This document shows positions 25,928 through 36,181 of a stretch of DNA of 64,000 nt, one piece after another. Made by a program: the position numbers and the translations under genes. The stretch covers positions 1 through 64,000 of the forward strand of contig CAYZTM010000011.1 in assembly GCA_964481425.1 (NCBI GenBank), read 5' to 3'. Position 1 is the first letter of the stretch; each line of letters opens with the position of its first letter. The stretch comes from MKUN01 sp964481425 (GTDB lineage Bacteria; Bacteroidota; Bacteroidia; Chitinophagales; Chitinophagaceae). The notes under the pieces are model-generated. The model saw only the letters and a program-made list of their open reading frames with translations, was not told the origin of the DNA and searched no databases.

Positions 25928-28900
25928 ATGCGATCAATGGTCATAAGTTCAATACGCTATATCTCCTTCATTTGTTTTTTCCTATTTGCTACGGAGTATG
26001 CTTTTGGACAACATGTCATCCATCTAAAGGATACTACACTATTGGTAAAGGATAATCCCGGCTCCTGGTTAAGTAAGAAGAGTCAGTTACGTTCTGCAAC
26101 TCCGTTACAGGTATTGATACAGTTCAATACTTTGCCGGGTAAAGAAGGCAAGGACAAGCTGTTGCGCTCCGGCATTGATATTGGTACTTATATTGATGAC
26201 AATACCTTTCTTGCTATTGTACATCCTTCGGCTAAACTGAGTGACGCGAATACGCAACAAATTGGTGCAATAGTTGATGTACTGCCATCATGGAAATTAT
26301 CTGCCTATTTAAAGCTTGCGCTGGATAAACAACAATATAATGTTGAGGTGCTTGTTTCTTTCCTGCAGGGTGTTGATGCCGAAGATGCGTTAGCGCAGAT
26401 CAAACAGTCGGGTGGTCAACTATTGGCAGGTAATCTACAACAATATAACATGTATGCAGTGTCTATCCCTTCCAAAAAACTGCTACAACTGGCGAATTAT
26501 TATGGCGTATCGTACATTAATCCACTGACCCATAATGAACCTCTTGACAAAGAATCGAAAGCAGGAGAGAAGGTTACCATTGTCAATGCTCCTGTTTCGG
26601 TTGGTGGGTACGGTTTGTTAGGGGATAGTGTAACCATTGGGGTAGGTGACAATGTTTCCGGAATATTCCACGTAGACCTAAAAGATAGAATAATCAACTA
26701 TAATCCGGCAAAGCTGACACACCATGGCGTTCATGTCAACGGTATCACGGGTGGGGCAGGTATAGTGAATGACCAGGCTGAAGGTATGGCGCCACACGCC
26801 ACACTCGTCAATCATCTATATGATAATATCCTTAGCAATACTGGTGTATGCTTGCAAGACCATCATATGACCGTCACAAACAATTCGTATGCTGTTATTG
26901 TAGGAGATACAAGTTATTCGGGTACATATGATGGCTATGCACAGTTGGTTGATGAACTTGAATTGCAGTATCCTAGCGTTCAACATGTCTTTGCTGCTGG
27001 CAACGACGGCTATCTAAACAAGCCACCTTATCCGCAGGGTTTTGCCACTGTGACCGGTGGTTACCAACCTGCGAAGAACAATATTGTGGTTACGAGTACT
27101 ACCAAATGGTATGTGAATGCTGACGATGGATCCAGAGGCCCTGTGAACGACGGGCGTCTGAAACCGGATATGACCGCAAATGGAGTGAATGTTCTGTCAA
27201 CCATAGATCTCACAGATTACCTGGTGGCAGGTGGTACCAGTATGGCCTCACCACAAGTAGCGGGTGCTCTTGGATTACTATCGCAACGATACAAGCAGCT
27301 GCACGCCAATACAGATCCGCGCTCTGATGTTCTGAAGGCTATCATCCTGAATGGAACTGACGATATTGGTAACCCGGGACCGGATTATCGTTTTGGTTTT
27401 GGCTACCTTGATCTTTACCGTTCCCTGCAAATATTAGACAGCAACCGATACACGACAAATACCATTGCTGAGGGGGGGCAACAAAGCCTGAACATAACAG
27501 TACCACCAAACACGGCACAACTGAAAGTAATGCTATGCTGGCATGATGCAGCGGCCAGCCCGCTTAGCGCTAAACAGCTTATTAACGACCTGGACCTTAC
27601 TGTGCAGGATCCTTCAAGTATAGTACACAAGCCCCTTGTACTGGACCCAACGCCTGCAAATATCCTCAATAATGCTACGGAAGGTGAAGATCACCTGAAT
27701 AATGTGGAACAGGTGACTATAAATAATCCCGCACAGGGTACGTATATCGCAAAAGTTTTCGGTTATAGTCAACCGGCAGGTAACCAGGATTATGTAGTGG
27801 CTTATGACTTTGTGCCAACCGGTACCGAACTTATGTATCCTATATCGCATAGTACTGCTGCTACAAATGATTCCATGCGTATCTATTGGAATGCGTCTGA
27901 GGGTAGTAATCCTTTTACGCTGCAGTATTCAACGGATAATGGTAATAACTGGACCATAATTGATGACAATATCCCGGCAGATCAAAGGTATTATACTTGG
28001 GCGGTGCCCAATATCAGCTCAGGAAAATGTAAAGTGCAATTGTCGAGAAATAATACTGCAGAGGTATCGGTATCAGGGACATTTGCTATTAGTCCACTAC
28101 CTCAATTAAGGCTCGACTCTATCCAGTGCCCCGGCTATATAAGTGTTAACTGGGATGCTATACCTAACGCTGCCGCTTATGAAGTTATGAGAAAAATAGG
28201 CCCGGTTATGGCCCCCATAGATACGGTAACAGGTACCAATTATACCCTTTCCGGATTGGCAACTGACAGCACATATTATGTTGCTATCAGGCCGGTCATT
28301 GATGGCCTTGGTGGATCCAGGAGCCTTGCTGTTTTCAGAATGCCGGACAGTGGCACCTGTGCAGGTAGTAATACTGATGGGGACCTTATGCTGGAGGCGA
28401 TAACATCGCCTGGTAGCGGACGTAAATTTACGAACAGCGAACTTGGCAATTCGGTTTCACTTAGTGTCAGGGTACGCAACCTGGACGACATGCCTTGTGC
28501 GGCTTACCAATTCCATTATCGGTTAGATGCAGGGCCATGGCAAACCTATAATGGCCCGTTCGCATTGCCCGCCAATGCGGACACCGTGATCTCAATCCCC
28601 GCTTCGTTAGACCTATCGGCTATTGGAGCATATACATTGCAGGTGGCTGTAGAAAACATGTCTTTCACAGATCCTGTCTCTCAAAATGATACTGCAAAGA
28701 GAGTGGTGGTGCAGTTGAAAAATGACCCCATTGATCTGTCCGGAACCTATACCGATGGCTTTGAAACAATGCCTGCGTTTTCCATATTGAGAGACTCTAT
28801 GGGCTTTTCACCTGATGAACATTGGGACTATACTAATACATCTCCCGATACAGCGCGTATCCGCAGTTATGTAAATGATAGTATTACCATCAGTGGAAAC

Positions 28901-31243
28901 CGTTCGCTGAGCATGGATGCTAACCTGAATATGCCGGGTGCCCAAAACTATCTTTTAGGGACCTTCAATCTTTCAAATTATGATACAGCTACCACAGAGA
29001 TAAGAGTAGACTATGATTATAGAATAGCGGGGAGACCGAAATTCAACACGGGCAACCAGGTTTGGGCCAGGGCTGCGGATGATGACAACTTGCCCTGGGT
29101 ATTAGTGAAAGACTACGATGCAGCATTACTCCCCGGACAAGTATATAGCTCAGGTACTATTTCGCTTACCGATGCGATGAGAACATGTGTACGGAATTTC
29201 GGTACTGCTTTACAATTACGTTTTGGCCAAAGAGACTCCGGCCTTATAGCCATGAAAGGATATGGCAACGGTATGACCATTGATAACTTCAGGATATATA
29301 CGATACAGCATGATGTACAACTACTATCTGTCGTTAGCCCTGAAACCGTTGGCTGTGGATTGGGAAATACGGTGCCGCTTAGCGTGAAGATATATAACAG
29401 CGTGAATACGATACAAAACAGTGTGGGTATATATTATAGCCTGGATAATGGACCTACTGTATCGGATACCATACCGTCTATTGCAGGCAAGGATACTATG
29501 ATATATACCTTTCCGCAACCAATGCAGCTTGCATCGCAAGGCAGCCATACACTTAATATATGGGTAGCGGCTGCGGGGGATGGATATCCCGCTAATGATA
29601 CTATTGCCAAATATGTATTTCATAGCGAGCCGCTTATTACGACCTACCCTTATCTCGAAGATTTTGAATCGGGTGATGGTTATTGGTATGCTCAAGGTAT
29701 CAATAGCTCATGGGAATATGGCACACCGGCATCGCCTAAGATACACAAGGCAGCAAGTGGCAGTAAAGCATGGAAGACAAACCTTGACGGACCATATAAT
29801 AACCTGGAGACATCTTTCCTGTACTCGCCATGTTTTGATATATCCTCCCTCAGCAAGCCTATGTTAAGTTTCAGTATGGCTATGGATATCGAGAATTGTG
29901 GTGGCACACTGTGTGATGCAGCCATTGTGGAGTATTCTTTTGATGGAGTATCATGGTCGCTGCTTGGACTGAACGGAGAAGGTACCAATTGGTATAACGA
30001 GCCTAACTTCCAACTATGGAATTTAGAAAATGATACTCGCTGGCATGTTGCCTCTATCCCTTTGCCTGCAGGTCAGCATACTATCAGGTTGCGTTTCAGT
30101 TTTCATTCTGATCCCGGAGCAAACCGTGAAGGCATAGCAGTTGACGACATACATATATTCGACAATGTTCACCCTATTTATGAGGGTAGTGATACAGGCC
30201 CGGTAAGCCAAAATGTTTCCGGGAATCAATGGACAGATATAACGCAGGCAGGAGATGTTTTAACCAGTATCCAGGCTAATGCTCAAAACTTAGGCAACAC
30301 AGGAGTATCTATGTTCACTCATGGCATTGCTGGCAATCCCTTCGAAGAGCAGTACCTGTTCCCGCGTAGTTACGTTGTTTCTGCTACGGAACAGCCAGCA
30401 AATAATACAGGGCTTCGTCTTTATATAACAGATAGCGAATTCCTTTTAGTACTCAACGACACAAGTTGTGCAACCTGCTCCAAACCTGAAGATGCTTACT
30501 CACTCGGCATCACCAAATATGATGGCACAAACGAGAACGGCAGCATTGCGGATAATGGGGGTACTTATACTTATTACCCTGCAAATACTATAAAATGGGT
30601 GCCTTATGATAAAGGGTATTATGCCGAAGTGAATGTTAATTCATTTTCAGAATTTTGGTTCAATGATGGTGGCCCGACCGGTGCTTTTGATCTAGGTACA
30701 GAATACCTCAGCTTTACTGCCAATAAGATAACACATGATAATGTGAAACTGGAATGGATCTCGCATATTGATACTTCGGTAGCCACCTACGAGCTGCAAC
30801 GTTCGTATAACGACAGTACTTTCTCCGCTATTTACAACATGGTGGCATTGCATCAGCCGTCACCTGTATATGACTATATAGATACCCCTACAGTGGCAGA
30901 TGGTGGATCTGTATTTTATAAACTCATGTGGACAATGACGGATGGCCGTATATTTTATTCACCGGTACGCCGCGTTGACTGGCTTTCGGATAAAGAAGCG
31001 ATCGTATATCCTAACCCGGTTCATGATGGTAACATCTACATCAATTGGGCAGCAGATGCGGGAACCCAGATGCAGGTTGTTATTATCAATGAGATTGGCA
31101 AGCAGGTATATAAGAAATCTTTTACTGCCACCTTGTATAATACTATTACTCACATCTCCCTTGGCCGTCCCGGTAGCGGTATCTATTTTGTAAAGGTGAT
31201 CATTGGAGATACGATGCATGTATATAAAATTGTATGCTGGTAG
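25928..31243 (+). CDS. Giant secreted subtilisin-like (S8) protease with T9SS type A sorting domain
   Basis: About 1,771 residues from the ATG at 25928; ATG 25937 is also possible. The signal peptide ends near YAFGQ. An S8 peptidase domain spans about 220-510, with Asp241 (GVGDNV), His266 (HHGVHVNGI) and Ser438 (GGTSMASPQVAG). A FAAGNDG segment is also seen. After it come a jelly-roll P-like domain, a fibronectin III domain, repeated CARDB-like segments (VPLSVKIYN..., VSLSVRVRN...), two carbohydrate/MAM-like lectin modules, and a T9SS type A sorting domain (AIVYPNPVHDGNIYI...). It is expected at the cell surface or released. It follows the RprXY-like pair by 110 nt. Substrate unknown. Confidence 0.9.
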   Translation: MRSMVISSIRYISFICFFLFATEYAFGQHVIHLKDTTLLVKDNPGSWLSKKSQLRSATPLQVLIQFNTLPGKEGKDKLLRSGIDIGTYIDDNTFLAIVHPSAKLSDANTQQIGAIVDVLPSWKLSAYLKLALDKQQYNVEVLVSFLQGVDAEDALAQIKQSGGQLLAGNLQQYNMYAVSIPSKKLLQLANYYGVSYINPLTHNEPLDKESKAGEKVTIVNAPVSVGGYGLLGDSVTIGVGDNVSGIFHVDLKDRIINYNPAKLTHHGVHVNGITGGAGIVNDQAEGMAPHATLVNHLYDNILSNTGVCLQDHHMTVTNNSYAVIVGDTSYSGTYDGYAQLVDELELQYPSVQHVFAAGNDGYLNKPPYPQGFATVTGGYQPAKNNIVVTSTTKWYVNADDGSRGPVNDGRLKPDMTANGVNVLSTIDLTDYLVAGGTSMASPQVAGALGLLSQRYKQLHANTDPRSDVLKAIILNGTDDIGNPGPDYRFGFGYLDLYRSLQILDSNRYTTNTIAEGGQQSLNITVPPNTAQLKVMLCWHDAAASPLSAKQLINDLDLTVQDPSSIVHKPLVLDPTPANILNNATEGEDHLNNVEQVTINNPAQGTYIAKVFGYSQPAGNQDYVVAYDFVPTGTELMYPISHSTAATNDSMRIYWNASEGSNPFTLQYSTDNGNNWTIIDDNIPADQRYYTWAVPNISSGKCKVQLSRNNTAEVSVSGTFAISPLPQLRLDSIQCPGYISVNWDAIPNAAAYEVMRKIGPVMAPIDTVTGTNYTLSGLATDSTYYVAIRPVIDGLGGSRSLAVFRMPDSGTCAGSNTDGDLMLEAITSPGSGRKFTNSELGNSVSLSVRVRNLDDMPCAAYQFHYRLDAGPWQTYNGPFALPANADTVISIPASLDLSAIGAYTLQVAVENMSFTDPVSQNDTAKRVVVQLKNDPIDLSGTYTDGFETMPAFSILRDSMGFSPDEHWDYTNTSPDTARIRSYVNDSITISGNRSLSMDANLNMPGAQNYLLGTFNLSNYDTATTEIRVDYDYRIAGRPKFNTGNQVWARAADDDNLPWVLVKDYDAALLPGQVYSSGTISLTDAMRTCVRNFGTALQLRFGQRDSGLIAMKGYGNGMTIDNFRIYTIQHDVQLLSVVSPETVGCGLGNTVPLSVKIYNSVNTIQNSVGIYYSLDNGPTVSDTIPSIAGKDTMIYTFPQPMQLASQGSHTLNIWVAAAGDGYPANDTIAKYVFHSEPLITTYPYLEDFESGDGYWYAQGINSSWEYGTPASPKIHKAASGSKAWKTNLDGPYNNLETSFLYSPCFDISSLSKPMLSFSMAMDIENCGGTLCDAAIVEYSFDGVSWSLLGLNGEGTNWYNEPNFQLWNLENDTRWHVASIPLPAGQHTIRLRFSFHSDPGANREGIAVDDIHIFDNVHPIYEGSDTGPVSQNVSGNQWTDITQAGDVLTSIQANAQNLGNTGVSMFTHGIAGNPFEEQYLFPRSYVVSATEQPANNTGLRLYITDSEFLLVLNDTSCATCSKPEDAYSLGITKYDGTNENGSIADNGGTYTYYPANTIKWVPYDKGYYAEVNVNSFSEFWFNDGGPTGAFDLGTEYLSFTANKITHDNVKLEWISHIDTSVATYELQRSYNDSTFSAIYNMVALHQPSPVYDYIDTPTVADGGSVFYKLMWTMTDGRIFYSPVRRVDWLSDKEAIVYPNPVHDGNIYINWAADAGTQMQVVIINEIGKQVYKKSFTATLYNTITHISLGRPGSGIYFVKVIIGDTMHVYKIVCW

Positions 31244-31314
31244 CTATAAAATATATACGAAATATGGATTATTTATTTATTTTTCGTAACTTGTAGTAAC
31301 AAAAAGCGTGTACT

Positions 31315-31488
31315 ATGTATACAGTACTATTAGCGGGCCCAGGCGGTAACTGGATGGGGTTGCTCATCCCACTCATCCTTTTTGTTTTATTGGTAAAAGG
31401 GATCAGTGTAGCTTACGAAAAGCTTAGCGACTGGCATGCTCACCGGAAACATAAGAACGCCAATATTATTCAGCAGGATATTGAATAA
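31315..31488 (+). CDS. 57-residue single-span membrane protein
   Basis: An ATG at 31315 opens a 57-residue frame: MYTVLLAGPGGNWMG, a hydrophobic helix (LLIPLILFVLLVKGI, about 16-30), then a polar, His/Lys-rich cytoplasmic tail (WHAHRKHKNAN) ending QQDIE. The hydrophobic-then-basic layout is that of a genuine small membrane protein. It has 71 bases of leader behind the protease gene and is convergent with the E1 gene. The word GTAACTTGTA precedes both this gene (31286-31295) and the protease gene (25868-25877). Function unknown. Confidence 0.6.
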   Translation: MYTVLLAGPGGNWMGLLIPLILFVLLVKGISVAYEKLSDWHAHRKHKNANIIQQDIE

Positions 31489-31521
31489 AACTGTGTCAAG
31501 CTTTTGGGAATGACCAAAGTA

Positions 31522-33586
31522 TTACCACTGTAATAATGCGGCTATTTTTTCGGCAACTTTATCCGCACTGGGAAGCATGGCTGCTTCCAGTATCATATTC
31601 ATTGGAACAGCAGGCAGGTCCATTGCCCCTATCGTTTGCACAGGTGCATCAAGACTGCTAAAGCAATTTTGAGCGATACGACCGGCAAGCGCTTCACAGA
31701 ACGAGTTGCGTAATTGCTCCTCTGTTAACACAATGCATTTGCCATGTTTACGGACTGTATTATAGATAAGTTCCTCGTCGAGTGGGTATATGCTGCGGAT
31801 ATCCACTACCTCTACCTGCCCGGGGAACTGTTTGGCCGCATTCTTAGCCCNNNNNNNNNNAGTATACACCCATTCCGTAGGTAATGATGCAAAGCGATTC
31901 ACCATTCTCCACAGCTTCACTACCGGCTGCCAGTACTATTTTTCCTTTGCCTAAGGGCAGTATATAGTCCCTGTCGGGTTCGATGGTCTTTGCATCCTCA
32001 GTTCCCGGCACCTTACTCCAGTATAAGCCTTTATGCTCCAACATCACCACCGGGTTGGGATCGAGGAAGGCAGCTTTCATCATGCCTTTGATATCGGCGG
32101 CATTACTCGGGTAAGCTATTTTGATCCCTTTTATTGTGGCCAGCGTACTTTCTACACTGCCGCTATGGTAAGGGCCGCCTCCGCCATATGCCCCGATAGG
32201 CACACGTAACACACATGAAACAGGGTACTTACCACAGCTCAGGTAGCAGGACTTACTTATCTCGGTGACCAATTGGTTCAAGCCCGGGTATATATAATCT
32301 GCAAATTGCACTTCGACAATGGGTTTGAGGCCAAGGGCACTCATGCCAACGGTAGAACCAATAATGTATGCCTCCTGTATAGCTGTATTGAAGACGCGGT
32401 TATCTCCGAACTTATCAGCAAGGGTGGCAGCCTCACGGAACACGCCCCCTAGTCTTTTACCTACGTCCTGCCCGTAAAACAAGGCTTCAGGGTGGGTTTG
32501 TAATATTTCCTCCACTGCATGCAGGGCTGCATCTACCATCACTACTTTTTCGCGTCCTGCGGGTGCTACATTTCCTTTTTCTTCAGTAACCGGGCAAGGC
32601 GCGAACACATGTTCTGCAACTGTAGCGGGGTCGGGCTCAGGTGCCGCAACGGCGGCCTCAAATTCGCGGGCCACAAATTCCTTTTCTTCTTCTTCTATCT
32701 TATCCAGCATGGCCTCGGTAATGCCTTTATGCTGTAGTAATGCTTTCTTCAGTTTAGGCCCGGGATCATCCAGGGCATGTTTAGCCAGGTCTTCGGCAGT
32801 GCGATACCATTCTTTCCGTACGCCCGATGTATGATGCCCTAACAAGGGTACCTTGGCATGTACCAAAATTGGTTTGCGCTCCCTGCGCACCCAATCGATG
32901 GTATATTCCATCGTTTTATATGCATCAACAAAGTCGCTGCCATTCAATCGTACCCGTTCCAACCCTTTAAAGCCGGCAGCAAATTCATATGCATCCATTG
33001 TCCGGGCCTCATCGCTGCTTACAGATATTCCCCAATCATTGTCCTGTACCAGGTAAATGATAGGTAGCTGGTGCAGGACGGCGAATTGGAAGGCTTCGCT
33101 GACCTCTCCTTCTGTTACACTTCCATCGCCCAATGAGCATATGACCACAGGAGGAGTGGGGTAGTCTATGAGGTTTTGCTTCTCTATGTATTGGATGCCC
33201 TGTGCAATGCCTGTAGTGGGCACGGCCTGCATGCCTGTGGCACTGCTCTGGTGTATGATCTTCGGGTAATTATCCCGGCGAATATTGGGGTGATTATAGT
33301 ATTCCCGCCCGCCGGTGAAGGGATCGTCGGCCTTGGCAAGCAGTTGCAGCATCAGTTCGTAGGGCCTGTACCCCATGCCAAGCATCATGCTTTCATCGCG
33401 ATAATAGGGACTTACGAAATCACATGGTTTCAGCAGGAAACCTGTAGCAAGCTGAATCGCTTCATGCCCACGCGATGTGCTATGCACATACTTACATACC
33501 TGCCTGTTGGCGTCATATATATCTGCCATGGCCCGGGCGGTCATCATTAGCCGATAGGCCTTAAGCATTAATTCTTTTGAGAGCAT
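31522..33586 (-). CDS. Fused E1 alpha/beta subunit of a branched-chain (or other 2-oxoacid) dehydrogenase, interrupted by an assembly N-run
   Basis: 684 residues once the ten Ns at 31851-31860 are removed. The alpha half (about 1-330) has the thiamine diphosphate motif GDGSVTEGE...QDNDWG. The beta half (about 350-684) has YGQDVGKRLGGVF, QEAYIIGSTVGMSALG and a C-terminal transketolase domain ending in LPSADKVAEKIAALL. It decarboxylates a 2-oxoacid, most likely branched-chain, as part of an E1-E2-E3 complex. E2 and E3 are not in the window. Alpha-beta fusion is common in Bacteroidota. As written the two parts are in different frames, but deleting all ten Ns joins them exactly as GMGVYWAKNAA, so the gene is probably intact. 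Confidence 0.9.
31851..31860. other. Ten-N assembly gap inside the E1 gene
   Basis: The run of exactly ten Ns splits a codon. On the minus strand the flanks are ...GTATACT and GGGCTAAG...; joined directly they read TAC TGG GCT AAG in frame. The gap is thus a spacer between abutting contigs, or spans a multiple of three bases. Confidence 0.85.
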
Positions 33587-33596
33587 ATTGTAGGCG

Positions 33597-33604
33597 CAAA
33601 TGTA
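33597..33604 (-). promoter_or_regulatory. -7 box for the E1 gene
   Basis: TACATTTG on the minus strand ends 10 nt before the ATG, predicting a very short leader. Confidence 0.55.
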
Positions 33605-33710
33605 AGCCCTAATGCGGAAACTATTGAAGGTATATTGATTTGTGAAATGTGATAATGTTTTAAGCTATTTTCTTTTTTAAGCGTATGCTTTCATAAGAAA
33701 ATAGAACCCC

Positions 33711-33718
33711 TATTTTTG
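33711..33718 (+). promoter_or_regulatory. -7 box for the YfhO gene
   Basis: TATTTTTG, 18 nt before the ATG at 33737. An in-frame TTG at 33716 falls inside this box, so it is not the start. Confidence 0.6.
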
Positions 33719-33736
33719 TTTCATAAAGCGCATACC

Positions 33737-36178
33737 ATGCAATTGAACATTAAGAAATACACAACCGATATTTTGATCATCGTGGGTTTTGCCCTTTTGT
33801 CGGTCATTTATTGCTACCCGGCTTTACAAGGTAAAAAGCTTCGTATGGGTGATACCATTTCATGGATCGCTATGTCGCATGAGGCAAAGCAGTGGCATGA
33901 AAAGACCGGTGAAAATACGATGTGGAGCAATAGTATGTTCGGTGGTATGCCCACATTTACATTTTATGTGCCGGAGTCAAACAATTTCATATATCCCATT
34001 CAGGATCTTATTGTCAAGGTGTTTCCAGAGCCGGCTTATTTCTTTTTCCTGGCGATGCTCAGTTTTTTCATCCTTATGTCGGTATTGAAGGTCAATCGCT
34101 GGGTTGCTGTCATAGGGAGTATCGGCTTTACGTTCGCCACATTCAATATTGATATCATATTGGCCGGCCACCAGACCGAGATGTTCTCTGTGGCCTATAT
34201 GCCCGCGGTAATAGCAGGTTTGCTCCTGCTATACAGGTCACGATGGTGGACCGGCATTCCCTTGCTGGGTATATCGCTTGCTCTTATGGTGGGCGATGCG
34301 CATTTCCAGATACTTTGGTACCTGCTGGTCATTATACTGTTCATGGTCGTTGGTTTATTCATAGCAGCGATCAGGGAAAAACAAATAAAGCAGTTCTTTA
34401 TTTCTTCAGCTATCGCTCTTGTCACAGCGATAGTGGCTATAGGCCCATCGGCCCCCAACCTGTTAACCACTGCTGAGTACGCAAAGGAAACCATGAGAGG
34501 CGGCACCAGTGAGCTTTCTGTACACGACAAAGGTAAAAAGAGTGGTGGACTTGATAAGGACTATGCTTTCAGGTGGAGCAATTCTGTTGGTGAAACGTTT
34601 TGCATGATGATCCCTTATTTATATGGGGGGTCATCAGATGAGCCTATTGAAGAAGCACCTAAGCTCTCAGAAATGACAGGAGGACAAATAGGAGGGGCGC
34701 CCCTGTATTGGGGACCGCAACCGTTCCTGGGCGCTCCTGCATATATCGGGGCCATAATTTGCTTCCTTTTTGTGCTGGGCCTGCTTGTTGTAAAGAGTAA
34801 TCATAAGTGGTGGATCGTAGCTGTTTGTGCGTTGGCGATCATGATGTCATGGGGCGATCATTTTGCAGCACTTAACTACTTCCTGTTTGACAATCTGCCC
34901 ATGCTCAACAAGTTCCGAACACCAACAATGGTTATGGTCATACCCCAGTTGTTGTTCTCGATGCTTGGTATCTGGGCGCTTAATGACATCGTGTCGGGAA
35001 ATATCACCAAAGAAGAGCTATGGAAGAAGCTGAAAATTGCGGCGGGCATTACCGCCGGGCTTTGCCTTTTACTGGCTTTTGGCGGCAGCATGTTCTTCTC
35101 CTATACCAACCCCGCTACCGATGGCCGTTACCAGGCAGAAATAATCAGGGCACTAAAAGAAGACCGTAGTTCATTGGCCATGAAGAGTGCATTGACTAGC
35201 GCCGTGTTCATTCTGCTGGCGGCTGCGTTGATATGGGCCTATATAAAGAACATGGTGAAGGCCAATGTGCTTATTATAGGCGTTGGTGTACTTGTTGCCG
35301 TGGACATAATGCGTGTTGATGCCAACTATATGACTGAAGATAAATACCAGGATGAGAGTGACTATGAAGCCAATTTTCAACCCCGCCCTGTAGATGCACA
35401 AATTATGCAGGACCCGGATCCCTACTATCGTGTGCTTGACATCTCAAGGAATGTTTATAACGATGCTACCCAGGCCTATTTTCATAAATGCATAGGGGGT
35501 TATAGCCCTGCGAAGATGGAAATATACCAGGACCTGATCGACCGCCAAATGGATTTCAACACTGGGAATGTGAATGCACAGGTGCTTAATATGCTTAATG
35601 CCAAATACTTTATTTTCCCGACCAAGGGCGGAGGCCCAGGTTTGCAACGTAACGCTGAGGCATGCGGTAATGCCTGGTTTGTGGATAATATCAAATGGGC
35701 TGGTACTGCCGATGAGGAAATGAATGACCTGAATGCCGGCAAATTAGGAGACACTGCCCATGTTGGTGGCTTTGAACCTCTGCATACTGCTGTATTGCGC
35801 AGTAAATACCAGGGGCAGGTTGGCAACGGAAATGTTGGTAAAGACAGTGCTGCCTATGTGAAACTGGCTAAGTATGGGTTGAATGAGATATCCTATGCTT
35901 CGAACAACAGTATGGATGGTTTTGCCGTGTTCTCGGACATCTATTATAAGGATTGGCACGCTTTCATAGATGGGAAGGAAACGCCAATATATCGTACCGA
36001 TTATGTACTAAGAGGCGTTAAAGTACCCGCAGGACAGCATAAGATCGAATTCCGGTTCATTTCTGAAACTTTTGAGAAGGGGAACAAGATTGCCCTGATA
36101 AGTAGTATATTGTTATTAGGTGTGTGCCTGGGGGCTGTGTACCAGGTTGTGAGGAAACAACCAGGAGGGACCGCATAA
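33737..36178 (+). CDS. YfhO family multi-span membrane protein
   Basis: 813 residues from the ATG at 33737. About a dozen hydrophobic helices follow a short N-terminus, with the family landmarks GDTISWIAMSHEAKQW (early loop) and NSMFGGMPTF. A C-terminal soluble domain (about 590-770) has YRVLDIS and NAKYFIFP, and a last helix lies near 790. YfhO proteins have a GT-C-like fold; in Gram-positives one is needed for glycosylation of lipoteichoic acid, so a lipid-linked sugar transferase role is a fair inference. It begins a rightward run with an acyltransferase (3 nt gap), a flippase and a KirBac channel, which suggests envelope polysaccharide work. Confidence 0.88.
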   Translation: MQLNIKKYTTDILIIVGFALLSVIYCYPALQGKKLRMGDTISWIAMSHEAKQWHEKTGENTMWSNSMFGGMPTFTFYVPESNNFIYPIQDLIVKVFPEPAYFFFLAMLSFFILMSVLKVNRWVAVIGSIGFTFATFNIDIILAGHQTEMFSVAYMPAVIAGLLLLYRSRWWTGIPLLGISLALMVGDAHFQILWYLLVIILFMVVGLFIAAIREKQIKQFFISSAIALVTAIVAIGPSAPNLLTTAEYAKETMRGGTSELSVHDKGKKSGGLDKDYAFRWSNSVGETFCMMIPYLYGGSSDEPIEEAPKLSEMTGGQIGGAPLYWGPQPFLGAPAYIGAIICFLFVLGLLVVKSNHKWWIVAVCALAIMMSWGDHFAALNYFLFDNLPMLNKFRTPTMVMVIPQLLFSMLGIWALNDIVSGNITKEELWKKLKIAAGITAGLCLLLAFGGSMFFSYTNPATDGRYQAEIIRALKEDRSSLAMKSALTSAVFILLAAALIWAYIKNMVKANVLIIGVGVLVAVDIMRVDANYMTEDKYQDESDYEANFQPRPVDAQIMQDPDPYYRVLDISRNVYNDATQAYFHKCIGGYSPAKMEIYQDLIDRQMDFNTGNVNAQVLNMLNAKYFIFPTKGGGPGLQRNAEACGNAWFVDNIKWAGTADEEMNDLNAGKLGDTAHVGGFEPLHTAVLRSKYQGQVGNGNVGKDSAAYVKLAKYGLNEISYASNNSMDGFAVFSDIYYKDWHAFIDGKETPIYRTDYVLRGVKVPAGQHKIEFRFISETFEKGNKIALISSILLLGVCLGAVYQVVRKQPGGTA

Positions 36179-36181
36179 ATT

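Noticed and set aside
31522..31920. Apparent separate short gene or frameshifted pseudogene beside the E1 gene
   Set aside because: It is the C-terminal part of the same E1 protein; the frame change is caused only by the ten-N spacer.
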